In this document: positions 16,857 to 24,759 of the stretch, in pieces | Position numbering within the stretch: position 1 is the first letter of the stretch | Layout of the letters: each line of letters starts with the position of its first letter | Origin: an archaeon | GTDB taxonomy: Archaea; Micrarchaeota; Micrarchaeia; Anstonellales; Bilamarchaeaceae | Direction: 5' to 3' | NCBI GenBank assembly: GCA_020053355.1 | Contig: JAGVNI010000006.1 | Location: 34,451 to 98,450 of the forward strand | Length of the DNA: 64,000 nucleotides | Notes under the pieces: generated by a model | Told to the model about the DNA's origin: nothing | Seen by the model: only the letters and a program-made list of their open reading frames with translations | Databases searched by the model: none | Position numbers and translations under genes: made by a program

Positions 16857-17633
16857 TCACAATCCTTTCTTTTCCATATACGCAACCGCATTCTTGAACG
16901 GTTTCAGGCCGAGGGGCTCTCTTACGGTCCCCTTCACCCAGTACGGGCAATTCTCGACGATATTGAAAGCTTCCGGGTGCGGCATCATCCCGAATATCCG
17001 CCCTGTCTTGTCGCATATGCCAGCCACATTCTCGACCGAGCCGTTCGGGTTGTACGGGAACCCGGCCAGCTTGCCAGCCTCATCAACATACTGGAACACT
17101 ATCTGGTTCCCCTGCTTCAATTCGTCCATCACGCGCCCGTCTTTCGGGATGAACTTCCCTTCCCCGTGCCGGACGGGGACGAGGATGTAGTCGATTCCCT
17201 TCGTGAATACGCACGGCGAATTGGGGTTTCCCTTGAGTATGACCCACCGATCCTCGTAATGGCCGGAGTCGTTCGTGGTGAGGCTGACGCGCTGATGGAA
17301 ATCCGGCTCCGGAAGGAGGCCCATCTTCACCATCACCTGGAAGCCGTTGCAAATGCCGAGGATGAGCTTGTCGGCCTTGGTGAAATCAGCGAGCCCATCA
17401 CGCAGGCGGAATTTCATCTTGTTCCCGAAGACTTTCCCCGAGCCCAAATCATCCCCGAAAGAGAATCCGCCCGGAATCATGAGCATGTTGTAGTTTTCGA
17501 GGACCAACGGGTTGTCCAGCACCGCATTCAGGTGGAGGATGTCGGCCTTGCCGCCGCTTTTTTCTATGGCGTATTTGCTTTCGTTCTCGCAGTTGATGCC
17601 ATAGCCGTAAAGCACGAGGGCCTTGAGTGCCAT
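16857..17633 (-). CDS. purQ: phosphoribosylformylglycinamidine synthase, glutaminase subunit
   Basis: 258 residues from Met at 17633 ('MALKALVLYGYG'); the track's longer form crosses the promoter. It is a class I glutaminase: oxyanion region 'PGGFSFGDD', nucleophile Cys in 'LGICNGFQVMVKMG', and His-Glu in 'MMPHPEAF'. It supplies ammonia to PurL for purine synthesis. PurL and PurS are not in the window. PurP at 26.5 kb serves the same pathway. Its start is 48 bases from a divergent small gene, across a shared AT box. Confidence 0.95.
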   Translation of the reverse strand: MALKALVLYGYGINCENESKYAIEKSGGKADILHLNAVLDNPLVLENYNMLMIPGGFSFGDDLGSGKVFGNKMKFRLRDGLADFTKADKLILGICNGFQVMVKMGLLPEPDFHQRVSLTTNDSGHYEDRWVILKGNPNSPCVFTKGIDYILVPVRHGEGKFIPKDGRVMDELKQGNQIVFQYVDEAGKLAGFPYNPNGSVENVAGICDKTGRIFGMMPHPEAFNIVENCPYWVKGTVREPLGLKPFKNAVAYMEKKGL

Positions 17634-17650
17634 GACCCACTTGTGGAGGC

Positions 17651-17668
17651 AAAATAAGTTAAATGTAT
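17651..17668. promoter_or_regulatory. shared AT-rich promoter between purQ and the 17682 gene
   Basis: 'aaaataagttaaatgta' lies between divergent starts 48 bases apart and offers TATA-like boxes in both directions at leaderless spacing. Confidence 0.4.
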
Positions 17669-17681
17669 CCGGAGAAGTGCC

Positions 17682-17879
17682 ATGCGTAATCCTATGGATG
17701 CGCAAAAAGACAAGAGGAAACTTCCGAACCTTCGCCGCGTCATAGACCAGGCGCCGCCGATTGAAAAAGCGACGCTGCGCGCCCTGGCGAGGCAGCTTAA
17801 GGTGGAGCAGCTGCTCCCCATCGACGCGACGCTTGGAAGGCTTATGGGCGGCAAAAAAACCGGCGAAAACCGGGGCTGA
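17682..17879 (+). CDS. small basic hypothetical protein
   Basis: 65 residues, rich in Lys, Arg and Leu, predicted as two or three amphipathic helices ('IEKATLRALARQLKVEQLLP'). It could be a nucleic-acid-binding or regulatory peptide. The ATG sits about 25 bases after an AT box, supporting expression. The stop abuts the convergent vapC stop with no gap. No family recognised. Confidence 0.55.
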   Translation: MRNPMDAQKDKRKLPNLRRVIDQAPPIEKATLRALARQLKVEQLLPIDATLGRLMGGKKTGENRG

Positions 17880-18254
17880 CTACACCTTCTTGAGCCCCTT
17901 GATTTTCGCGTACCTGGTGGGCGATTTCATATAAATCAGGGCGTCATTCGCTATGCACACGCCCGCGGTCAGCAGGCTGTCAGTGATTTGCACGCTTTCG
18001 CCGTGCTCCCGTAATTCGTTCATGAGCTTGGTTGTCACCTGGGCGGCTTTCTTGTCAAATGGAAGGATTGTCACATTCGCTGCGAATGCACCGACGGCGT
18101 CCTGCCGGCTCACCGTCTCGTAGAGGTGCATGAGCGTCATGCTAGTGATGCATATGTCCTCCCTGTCCGCGTAATACATGAGCTTCTCGATTGTTCCAGG
18201 GTCCCCCCTAAGGAAGTCCAGCGCGGCCTCGAAGTCCAGACATATTTTTTCCAT
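17880..18254 (-). CDS. vapC: VapC-type PIN-domain toxin
   Basis: 124 residues, typical PIN toxin length. Expected acidic residues are Asp in 'CLDFEAALDFL', Glu in 'HLYETVSR', and Asp in 'QITDSLLTAG' plus 'ANDALIY'. The C-terminal 'YAKIKGLK' matches the usual PIN ending. It should be a magnesium-dependent ribonuclease held inactive by VapB. It starts 4 bases after the vapB stop. Confidence 0.88.
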   Translation of the reverse strand: MEKICLDFEAALDFLRGDPGTIEKLMYYADREDICITSMTLMHLYETVSRQDAVGAFAANVTILPFDKKAAQVTTKLMNELREHGESVQITDSLLTAGVCIANDALIYMKSPTRYAKIKGLKKV

Positions 18255-18258
18255 TCAA

Positions 18259-18477
18259 TCACCTGGTCAAAACCGCGTCGCGCTTGATTCTCTCTGCTGC
18301 GCGCGCATCGATGTCGATATCCCTGATGCTGCCGGCAAGGCGGATGATGTTCCCCGCCCCCTCCTTCTTCTCCTTGAGGAGATACCTGAAGACCTCGCTG
18401 AAACTCATGCCCTTGGCCTTCTTCAGCTTATACAAATCCGAGTAGACATCATCCATTATCGTTATGACTTTCACCAT
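18259..18477 (-). CDS. vapB: VapB-type antitoxin
   Basis: 72 residues from Met at 18477. 'VKVITIMDDVYSDLYKLKKA' followed by 'SFSEVFRYLLK' matches the archaeal VapB antitoxin family (PF02697). The C-terminus should wrap VapC. An 'aatttatg' box lies about 25 bases upstream, so the pair has its own leaderless promoter. The track ORF's first 31 residues lie upstream of this and are not supported. Confidence 0.88.
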   Translation of the reverse strand: MVKVITIMDDVYSDLYKLKKAKGMSFSEVFRYLLKEKKEGAGNIIRLAGSIRDIDIDARAAERIKRDAVLTR

Positions 18478-18742
18478 ACCCCTACACACCTGTCCACATA
18501 AATTACGTCCATCGCGACACCGTCCAACTACAATCGTCCGGAAGATGCTAAATACATGCATTAAATACATTTAAACTTTTCCCTCGAATTTCGTAACTTT
18601 GTTTTACTCCATGCACGATAGTGGTCTATTTTCTCCGGCGTGAAAACGAATCTATATAAAGCGCCGAACGCTCCTTCTATTACTCTCATCAGAGAGAAAA
18701 ACAATAGATTAGGTAAGGCGACCAAAAAAATAAGGTGAAAAC
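18478..18742. other. vapBC-ftsZ divergent intergenic region
   Basis: 265 bases without a gene. The left part holds the vapB promoter and two direct copies of 'taaatacat' (18549-18557 and 18562-18570). The right part holds the ftsZ promoter and leader. I see no conserved ORF or RNA gene. Confidence 0.5.
18652..18660 (+). promoter_or_regulatory. TATA box for ftsZ
   Basis: 'ctatataaa' is the best TATA box in this region. It predicts a transcript start near 18685 and a leader of about 60 bases, with 'ggtga' 6 bases before the ftsZ ATG. ftsZ is therefore leadered, unlike most genes here. Confidence 0.6.
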
Positions 18743-19825
18743 ATGGAAGACTTGGTAAGATCTGTGGTAGGGGAAAACGCTCCGCAGGCTGAAAAACAGT
18801 CCTCGGACGCTTTGAGCTCGGAGAGCATCAAAATCGTCACCGTCGGTGTCGGTGGCGCCGGAAACAACACGATTAACCGCCTGATAAAGAGCGGCGTGAA
18901 GGGAACGGAACTTGTCGCAATCAACACGGACAAGCAGCACCTCAACATCGTCCATGAGAGGGCGAAGAAAGTGCTTATAGGCAAGTCCGTCACAAAAGGC
19001 CTCGGTGCCGGCGGATACCCGGACATCGGCGCAAAATCGTGCGAAGTGGACAGGCCGCTCGTCGAGAGGGAACTCGAGAACGCGCACCTCGTCTTCGTTT
19101 GCGCAGGCATGGGCGGCGGAACCGGCGGCGGCGCAGCCCCGATTGTAGCCCAGATTGCGAAAGAGCAGGGCGCTATCGTCGTGGCCATGGTCACGTACCC
19201 ATTCGCCTTGGAAAGGGCGAGGAAGAAGAGGGCCGACGAGGGCATCAAGCTCCTCAAGAAGCACTGCGACTCGGTCATCATCCTGGACAACAACAGGCTT
19301 GTCCAATTGGTCCCGAACCTGCCGATGGCAGAAGCGTTCGCGGTTGCAGATGAAATCCTCTCGAGGGCAATCAGCGGCCTGGTCTGGACAATCACCCAGC
19401 CGTCCCTGATTAACATCGACTTTGCCGATGTCCGCGCAATCATGGAAGGCGGAGGCGTCGGGTTTATCGCGGTCGGCGAAGGCAAGGGCAACGACAAGGT
19501 GAAGGCTGCGGCAGATGGCGTTATAAAGAACAGGCTTCTGGACGTGGACTTCGAAGGCGCAAAGGGCGCGCTCATCCACATCACGGGCGGCTCGGACCTA
19601 ACACTCGGCGACGCAATCAAGGCAGGCGAAACAGTCACTGAGAAAATGGATGCCGAAGCCAACGTCAAGTGGGGTGCCAGGATAATGCAGAACTACGAGG
19701 GCAAGCTCGAAATCGTCGCCATAGTCACGGGTGTGAAAGGCGCATCGATTGCCGGCAGCTCTGTCTCCGAAGAGGAAGTCTCCTCGGTATCTGCATACGG
19801 CTCTGACCTTGAAGTCCTTGGTTAA
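18743..19825 (+). CDS. ftsZ: cell division protein FtsZ
   Basis: 360 residues. The tubulin-like GTPase polymerises at mid-cell. Visible are 'GVGGAGNNTINRL', the tubulin signature 'AGMGGGTGGGAAP', and the catalytic T7 loop 'NIDFADVRAIM'. The signature has Gly where [ST] is usual (GGGTGTG). After the core, a short acidic/Ser-rich tail ends in 'SDLEVLG', a possible docking peptide for SepF-type anchors. No other division gene is adjacent. A T-rich tract follows as terminator. Confidence 0.97.
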   Translation: MEDLVRSVVGENAPQAEKQSSDALSSESIKIVTVGVGGAGNNTINRLIKSGVKGTELVAINTDKQHLNIVHERAKKVLIGKSVTKGLGAGGYPDIGAKSCEVDRPLVERELENAHLVFVCAGMGGGTGGGAAPIVAQIAKEQGAIVVAMVTYPFALERARKKRADEGIKLLKKHCDSVIILDNNRLVQLVPNLPMAEAFAVADEILSRAISGLVWTITQPSLINIDFADVRAIMEGGGVGFIAVGEGKGNDKVKAAADGVIKNRLLDVDFEGAKGALIHITGGSDLTLGDAIKAGETVTEKMDAEANVKWGARIMQNYEGKLEIVAIVTGVKGASIAGSSVSEEEVSSVSAYGSDLEVLG

Positions 19826-19836
19826 GGGCATAATCA

Positions 19837-19870
19837 ATTTTTTCTTTTTCTTTATTTTCATCTTTTTCTC
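19837..19870 (+). terminator. T-rich terminator of ftsZ
   Basis: A 34-base pyrimidine tract with repeated T4-T6 runs begins just after the ftsZ stop. This is the usual form of archaeal intrinsic terminators, with no hairpin. Confidence 0.6.
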
Positions 19871-19950
19871 CTGAACATCCTGATGCTCCCGCTTTTCTAA
19901 AAAAACGCCAAGCGACATTTAATAAATTGTGTTATACCGAATATATTTTC

Positions 19951-20358
19951 ATGTACTCAGGTGGGGCCAGGTTCCAGGAGTTCTCCGGGGTAGCCACATT
20001 CAGGGAATCCACTTACCGCGTCAGCGTCATTGCCAAGGGGGACCTTTGGAAAAGCGAAGTGGTAAAGGCAATCAACAGGGCGGGCGGACACAATGTCAGC
20101 GTCGATGAAGGCAAGCCCGTAACAGATCCCCACGCCTATGCCAATACGTTCGCGGCATCCCGCATATCCTACGAGGTCACATTCACCCCGGACAATGCCC
20201 TGACGGAAGGCGGGGTGCGCAAGCCTTCGGTGACCAAGCTCCTGCGGTGCGACTATTCAATCATCAACGACGGCGAGCTCCAGAAGTCCTATGGCAAGTT
20301 CAAGCAGGCCGTCGCTTCGGGCTCGCGCACTGGCGCAATCGCGCGCACGAAGCCCTAA
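19951..20358 (+). CDS. hypothetical protein
   Basis: 135 residues from ATG 19951, about 27 bases after 'atttaataaatt'. It seems soluble with mixed alpha/beta character: 'STYRVSVIAKGDLWKSEV', 'ASRISYEVTFTPD', 'LLRCDYSII'. No signal peptide, no membrane segment and no family recognised. It precedes NAD kinase by 82 bases but has its own promoter. Confidence 0.65.
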   Translation: MYSGGARFQEFSGVATFRESTYRVSVIAKGDLWKSEVVKAINRAGGHNVSVDEGKPVTDPHAYANTFAASRISYEVTFTPDNALTEGGVRKPSVTKLLRCDYSIINDGELQKSYGKFKQAVASGSRTGAIARTKP

Positions 20359-20440
20359 TTCGGCAAGAAATACGGCTACTATCTTTGCTTGCCAGAAACT
20401 AGGTATTCCGATTTTAATCCATCGCAGCGAATTGGTTTTC

Positions 20441-21148
20441 ATGAAGTTCAAAATCATCCCGAACCCGAAAAAACCCTGGGCCAAGGAACTCGCCGCGGAA
20501 CTGAAGGCGTTCCTTTTTCCAACCCATTCGTTCGTGAAAAAGGGTGCGGACGCGACCATATGCATCGGAGGGGACGGTACCATCCTCTACGCCCACTACA
20601 AGGGCAAGCTCGAAGGGCCGGTTCTCGGAATCGGCGGAGACAAGAGCTACATCTGCCAGCTAAGGAAAGACAACTGGAAGGAAGGCATCCAGGGCGTCAT
20701 CGGCAACCCGAAACGCGAGAGCATCTCCACGCTAGTCTGCTCGCTAGGCGCACGCTATTATGCTGCATTGAACGATGCCGTCATCCATGCAACGCATTAC
20801 CGCGTCGCCGAGATGGACGTCACCATAGACGGAAAAACCACCTCTTTCGAAGGCGACGGCATGATTATTTCGACGGCGCTCGGTTCGGCCGCATACGCAT
20901 TTTCTGCAGGTGGTGCGAAACTCGCCCCAACAGAAAGCAAATTAAGCCTTGTGCCCATATGTCCATACAAGCGCGCATTCTCCCCAAAGGTCCTCCCTGA
21001 GGACAGCAACGTTGAGGTAACAGTCGGAAACGACTGTGCATTCATAGTGGACGGCATCTTCGTCCGCCGCCTCCGGAAAGGGGAGACGGTCGCGATACAT
21101 AAAGGCCCCGGCATCCCGTTCTTCGGGGGCGTCGGGAGATACTATTGA
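20441..21148 (+). CDS. nadK: NAD kinase
   Basis: 235 residues from ATG 20441, about 30 bases after 'attttaat'; the longer track ORF would overlap the previous gene. 'CIGGDGTILYA' is the GGDGT motif, and 'GDGMIISTALGSAAYAFSAGG' is the second conserved block, of NAD kinases. It phosphorylates NAD to NADP. The protein is short, as in other archaea. A downstream gene with a strong ribosome site follows after 17 bases. Confidence 0.9.
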   Translation: MKFKIIPNPKKPWAKELAAELKAFLFPTHSFVKKGADATICIGGDGTILYAHYKGKLEGPVLGIGGDKSYICQLRKDNWKEGIQGVIGNPKRESISTLVCSLGARYYAALNDAVIHATHYRVAEMDVTIDGKTTSFEGDGMIISTALGSAAYAFSAGGAKLAPTESKLSLVPICPYKRAFSPKVLPEDSNVEVTVGNDCAFIVDGIFVRRLRKGETVAIHKGPGIPFFGGVGRYY

Positions 21149-21165
21149 CATAAGGAGGGAAAACA

Positions 21166-21501
21166 ATGATTGGCAAAGATGAGATACTCCGGAGAGGCTA
21201 CGTGGACGTCAAGGTCTACGTGACAGGCCTGCGCCAGAGCCACCGGCTCGAAGTCGTGAAGGAGAAGACGAGCGTGGGCATGGTCCCGTTCCTCGTCTGC
21301 AAGCACTATATCCCGACCGCGGAACTCGTGCGCCTTGCCGAGCAGCTGCAACTGCCCGTCAAGCACAAGGAGGTCGTGGTCTTCCCGAGGGGCAAGATGG
21401 CAAGCCATTTCGCGGACAAGACCGAGAAGACGACCAAGGGCGTCCATGCCATCGTCGAAGCGGAGACCGTGGAAGCCGAAGTAGAGGAAGAAGAGTCCTG
21501 A
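21166..21501 (+). CDS. hypothetical protein co-transcribed with nadK
   Basis: 111 residues. It has a perfect 'aaggagg' Shine-Dalgarno (21152-21158), 7 bases before the ATG, the strongest in the window. 'RRGYVDVKVYVTGLRQSHRL' suggests a small beta-rich fold, and the C-terminus is acidic ('EAETVEAEVEEEES'). No membrane segment. I do not recognise it. Its position suggests joint expression with NAD kinase. Confidence 0.7.
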   Translation: MIGKDEILRRGYVDVKVYVTGLRQSHRLEVVKEKTSVGMVPFLVCKHYIPTAELVRLAEQLQLPVKHKEVVVFPRGKMASHFADKTEKTTKGVHAIVEAETVEAEVEEEES

Positions 21502-21505
21502 TTTT

Positions 21506-22234
21506 TCAGACGACAAACAGCGACGCCAGTCCGAATGCCGCCGCAGCACCTGCCGCGAAAGCGATCGCCCCGGCGCGCTCATAGCCCTTCTTCAGCGCAT
21601 CCGGAAGCAGTTCGACAAGGACGACATATGCCATCGCGCCGGCGGAGAATGCCAGCGAAAGCGGCACGAATCCGGTAAACGAGCTTAGGAACATGTACCC
21701 GATTATCGCAGCCGCTGCCTCGACGACTCCGGAGAGGATGCCGTAGAATACCGCCATCCTTTTTCCGAGCCCGTAGCAGGCGAGCGGCGCGGCTATCAGG
21801 GTGCCTTCAGGGACATCCTGGATTGCCATGGTCGTCGTCACGAACCATCCGAGGGGATTCGAGGCTGCGAATGCGGCGGCTATCGCGAAGCCCTCCGGGA
21901 TGTTGTGGATGGCTATCGCCCCGCCAATCATCAATGCCTTCTTTTTCGAATGCTTGATTTCTTCCCTGGTTATGTGCATGTGTATGTGCGGGAGGGCTTT
22001 CTCCACGAACATCAGGCAAATCAACCCGAGCGCGAGGCCGCCAACCACGGCGACGTCCCCGGATGCCTGGTGCGCCTGCGCCAGCATCTCCACAGCTGAA
22101 TACGCCATCACGCCAGCGGCGAAAGCGAGCATCATGCTGTTCTTCCGCTCATCCATGCATCCGTAGAATAGCACGATGGCCGCCCCTGCCGATGTCGCGA
22201 GGAGGACCGTTAGCGCGCCGAGAAAAATCTCCAT
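21506..22234 (-). CDS. ZIP-family metal transporter (GufA-like)
   Basis: 242 residues with about eight membrane helices. The metal site motifs 'HNIPEGFAIA' (helix 4) and 'QDVPEGTLIA' (helix 5) define a ZIP transporter; Gln instead of His in helix 5 matches the GufA branch. A His-rich cytoplasmic loop ('PHIHMHITREEIKHSKKK') could bind incoming metal. It probably imports zinc or another divalent metal. It lies 9 bases downstream of serA on the same strand. Confidence 0.9.
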   Translation of the reverse strand: MEIFLGALTVLLATSAGAAIVLFYGCMDERKNSMMLAFAAGVMAYSAVEMLAQAHQASGDVAVVGGLALGLICLMFVEKALPHIHMHITREEIKHSKKKALMIGGAIAIHNIPEGFAIAAAFAASNPLGWFVTTTMAIQDVPEGTLIAAPLACYGLGKRMAVFYGILSGVVEAAAAIIGYMFLSSFTGFVPLSLAFSAGAMAYVVLVELLPDALKKGYERAGAIAFAAGAAAAFGLASLFVV

Positions 22235-22243
22235 AAACCTGTC

Positions 22244-23137
22244 TCAACCCTTCTTCCCAAGCTCTTCATTAAGGAGCCTGACAAGTTCCGCGCCAATCTT
22301 GTCCTGGGCCTCCTTTGTGCTGGCTCCGATATGCGGCGTAAGATATACGTTCTCCAGCTCCAGAAGCTTCCCGTTGTACGGCTCGGACCGGTAAACGTCG
22401 AGCGCTGCCCCTGCCACCTTGCCGCTTTTCACAGCGTCATAGAGCGCGTCCTCGTCGATGATTTCCCCCCGCGATGTGTTTATGATGATTACGCCATTTT
22501 TCATCTTCGCGATGTTTGCCGCGCTTACGAGGTTTATCGTCTGGGGGGTGGCGGGAACATGGATGGAAACCACGTCTGCCATGCCAAGGAACGAATCCAA
22601 ATCATCCACGAATTTGACGATGCCATCCTCCTGCCTCGGCGGGGGGTTGAATGAGATGACCTTCATGCCGAGAGCATCGGCCTTCTTCCCAAGAAGCGCC
22701 CCGATGCGCCCGTAACCGATTATGCCGAGCGTCTTTCCCTCGATTTCATTGCCTGTCAGCGTTTTCTTTTCCCATTTCCCGCCTTTCATCTGGTGGTGGG
22801 CCTTCTGGATGTTCCGGAACGCCCCCAGGATTAGGCCGAGCGCAAGCTCCGCAACCGCGTTCGATGAGGCTCCCGGCGTGTTGATGACCTTTATGCCCTT
22901 CGCCTTGCATGCCGCCTGGTCCACATTGTCGAGCCCAACCCCGGCCCTGGCGACGACCTTCAGTCCCGGCGCATCGGCTATCAGTTCTTTAGTGACTTTC
23001 GTGGCGCTCCTCACTATGAGCGCATCAGCATCCTGCAGAGCTGCCTTCACGTCCTGGGGCTTGTACACGACCTGGCCGAGCGCACCTATGCCTTTCACGA
23101 CCTCCTCTTCCATCTGGTCTGCAATGACGATTCGCAT
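22244..23137 (-). CDS. serA: D-3-phosphoglycerate dehydrogenase, ACT-less short form
   Basis: 297 residues. The NAD-binding 'LGIIGYGRIGALLGKKA' and the catalytic Arg ('NTSRGEIIDEDAL'), Glu and His ('TPHIGAST') regions mark a 2-hydroxyacid dehydrogenase of the PGDH type. The regulatory ASB/ACT domains of long SerA proteins are absent. A separate double-ACT protein lies just across the divergent promoter, which could supply serine control in trans. Glyoxylate reductase activity is an alternative. Confidence 0.88.
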   Translation of the reverse strand: MRIVIADQMEEEVVKGIGALGQVVYKPQDVKAALQDADALIVRSATKVTKELIADAPGLKVVARAGVGLDNVDQAACKAKGIKVINTPGASSNAVAELALGLILGAFRNIQKAHHQMKGGKWEKKTLTGNEIEGKTLGIIGYGRIGALLGKKADALGMKVISFNPPPRQEDGIVKFVDDLDSFLGMADVVSIHVPATPQTINLVSAANIAKMKNGVIIINTSRGEIIDEDALYDAVKSGKVAGAALDVYRSEPYNGKLLELENVYLTPHIGASTKEAQDKIGAELVRLLNEELGKKG

Positions 23138-23330
23138 GCCCTTCCATCGACGACAAACTATTAATCGCTTGCGTCCATATCCTATTCGTGAAAATCTGTT
23201 CGTTCTTAACAGTGTAACAGAAATTTCGTGTTATTTAGCACTAAGTATATAAATAAAGAGATTACTTTTACACAAATAATCGCGAAACATATATATAACT
23301 GTTCAGCCATATATCATACTGGGTGGGGGG

Positions 23331-23633
23331 ATGGTTATGTTTGAATCACATGAGAAGCAATCGAAAACCAAAAAAAAGGTGATGGGGCTGACGTCTGCCT
23401 TGGAGATGGCATACGTTGACCCGACGCGGTATTCAGTCGTCGTCGACGCCGCGTCGCAGCTCTGCAGCCTTCTCAAGGATGAGGACGTATCCCTCACAAT
23501 GGGCGAGAAGGTCAGGGTTGTCAAATCCGTTGCCAAGGCCAAAGTCAGGGCCTTCATGGGGGGCACGGCCGACGACTATAGAACATTCAAGACGCTGGAT
23601 GCAATCAGCACAGATCTGGTCCAGCTATTATAA
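23331..23633 (+). CDS. small hypothetical protein upstream of ACT gene
   Basis: 100 residues; ATG 23337 is an alternative start. It is helical and soluble: 'SVVVDAASQLCSLLKDEDV', 'KVRVVKSVAKAKVRAF'. No family recognised. A 'catatatataac' box is about 40 bases upstream. The double-ACT gene follows after 13 bases, so the two form an operon divergent from serA. It may be a partner of the ACT protein, which is inference. Confidence 0.65.
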   Translation: MVMFESHEKQSKTKKKVMGLTSALEMAYVDPTRYSVVVDAASQLCSLLKDEDVSLTMGEKVRVVKSVAKAKVRAFMGGTADDYRTFKTLDAISTDLVQLL

Positions 23634-23646
23634 TCCGGTGGTGGAT

Positions 23647-24057
23647 ATGAAGTCAGTTACCATAGTGTCAGAGGACAGGGTAGGCCTTTTGGCCGATATA
23701 TCCTACATACTCGGCAAGTCCAACGTCAATATAGACGGGTTGTCCGTGGATGTCCTAGGAGGGAAGGCAGTGATAGCTCTGGAGGTCAAGGACCCCAGGA
23801 AGGCGCAGGACATACTGTCAAGGAACGGTTTTTCCACAGCGCATCCTGAAGCCATAGTCATCAAGGTCTCGAACGATTCGATGGAGAAGATAACCGAGAT
23901 GCTCGAGACCGAGAAGATAAGCGTGACGGAGCTGTCCATGCTGTCATCGGACAGGGTGGACGGGATATTCGCGCTGAATGTCGACAAGCCGCGCAAGGCG
24001 CACAAGATGCTTACGCCCTTCATTCTCGGGCGCTCGCCTGGCCACGACCTCTATTGA
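23647..24057 (+). CDS. tandem ACT-domain protein
   Basis: 136 residues with two ACT domains. The first begins 'SVTIVSEDRVGLLADISYIL' (residues about 3-70); the second is near 75-130 ('SMEKITEMLETEKISVTEL'). ACT domains bind amino acids and control metabolic enzymes. No catalytic part is present. GTG codons at 23638 and 23641 are alternative starts. Its place beside ACT-less serA suggests it could be that enzyme's separate regulatory subunit; it may instead act alone as an amino-acid sensor. Confidence 0.8.
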   Translation: MKSVTIVSEDRVGLLADISYILGKSNVNIDGLSVDVLGGKAVIALEVKDPRKAQDILSRNGFSTAHPEAIVIKVSNDSMEKITEMLETEKISVTELSMLSSDRVDGIFALNVDKPRKAHKMLTPFILGRSPGHDLY

Positions 24058-24096
24058 TTTTTTCCTGATTCTTCAGGTTTCACTTCTTTCGGTTTT

Positions 24097-24396
24097 TCAT
24101 TTCCCTTCAGGCTTAGCTCCAGCTACCGCCCCCGGAGCCAAAATATCGTATGCCCTGGTCAGGATGTCTGATACTGGCGTGGAAATCCCATCCCCCAGCA
24201 TATCCAGACGTTCGAATGAGCCTCGGGATTCCTTGTATCCCTCAGTCGCCGTTTCCGTGGAAATCCCGAAAAAACGTAGATGATTCCGGGCATCATCCGC
24301 CGGCTTCCTTTTCCTCGGCGAGAACGGCCTTCCTGCCTTCAGCGCATCGCGGATTTCAGTCCGCCTCCTCTCGTCGAACAGCGTCCGGAGCATCAT
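24097..24396 (-). CDS. LFDE-x-RR family protein 6
   Basis: 99 residues; last gene of a six-gene minus-strand cassette. It begins 'MMLRTLFDERRRTEIRDALK' and continues into a basic 'RPFSPRKRKP', the shared N-terminal module (about 31 residues). The remaining 68 residues are unlike the other members, helical ('TPVSDILTRAYDILAPGA') and end in a Gly/Ala/Lys tail. ATGA overlap with member 5. Convergent with the double-ACT gene. No signal peptide or membrane segment; function unknown. Confidence 0.78.
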   Translation of the reverse strand: MMLRTLFDERRRTEIRDALKAGRPFSPRKRKPADDARNHLRFFGISTETATEGYKESRGSFERLDMLGDGISTPVSDILTRAYDILAPGAVAGAKPEGK

Positions 24397-24758
24397 CCCC
24401 TGCCACCCCGGTTGTTCCTTGGAATGAATAAATCGTCGCCAACACCGGCAATCCCAGGAGGCTTGGAAGATATCGCGATATCGTCATATGAAACCGGGCG
24501 GCCTTTCGGGTAATCACCATACAGGAATTTCACCAAATCCTCGAATGTCGCAGATTCTACCGGCTTTCCCATCGCTTTTTGGAACGCCTCCTTGCCGTCT
24601 TCGCCTATTGTTGAAATCAAGCCCTGGATCGGATTCCCAGGCGCAGAGGGCTCCAGGGACGGGACCCTGCGCCTGAATGCGATCGGATTCCCGGACCTGA
24701 TGGCGTGGCGTATATCGTCCCGCCTCTTCTCATCGAAAAGCGCGCGCAGGATGCCCAT
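24393..24758 (-). CDS. LFDE-x-RR family protein 5
   Basis: 121 residues from Met at 24758; the track ORF adds 66 residues that belong antisense to member 4. It starts 'MGILRALFDEKRRDDIRHAI' and has 'PIAFRRRVP', the shared module. The C-terminal part is unique: 'GEDGKEAFQKAMGKPVESAT', then a Tyr/Pro/Gly-rich region ending 'NNRGGRG'. One base separates it from the stop of member 4. Function unknown. Confidence 0.78.
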   Translation of the reverse strand: MGILRALFDEKRRDDIRHAIRSGNPIAFRRRVPSLEPSAPGNPIQGLISTIGEDGKEAFQKAMGKPVESATFEDLVKFLYGDYPKGRPVSYDDIAISSKPPGIAGVGDDLFIPRNNRGGRG

Positions 24759-24759
24759 A

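Noticed and set aside
18689-19668. Two minus-strand ORFs of about 300 residues opposite ftsZ
   Set aside because: Both are antisense shadows of a highly conserved gene; their sequences are low-complexity in Asp/Val or Ser/Pro and match no family.
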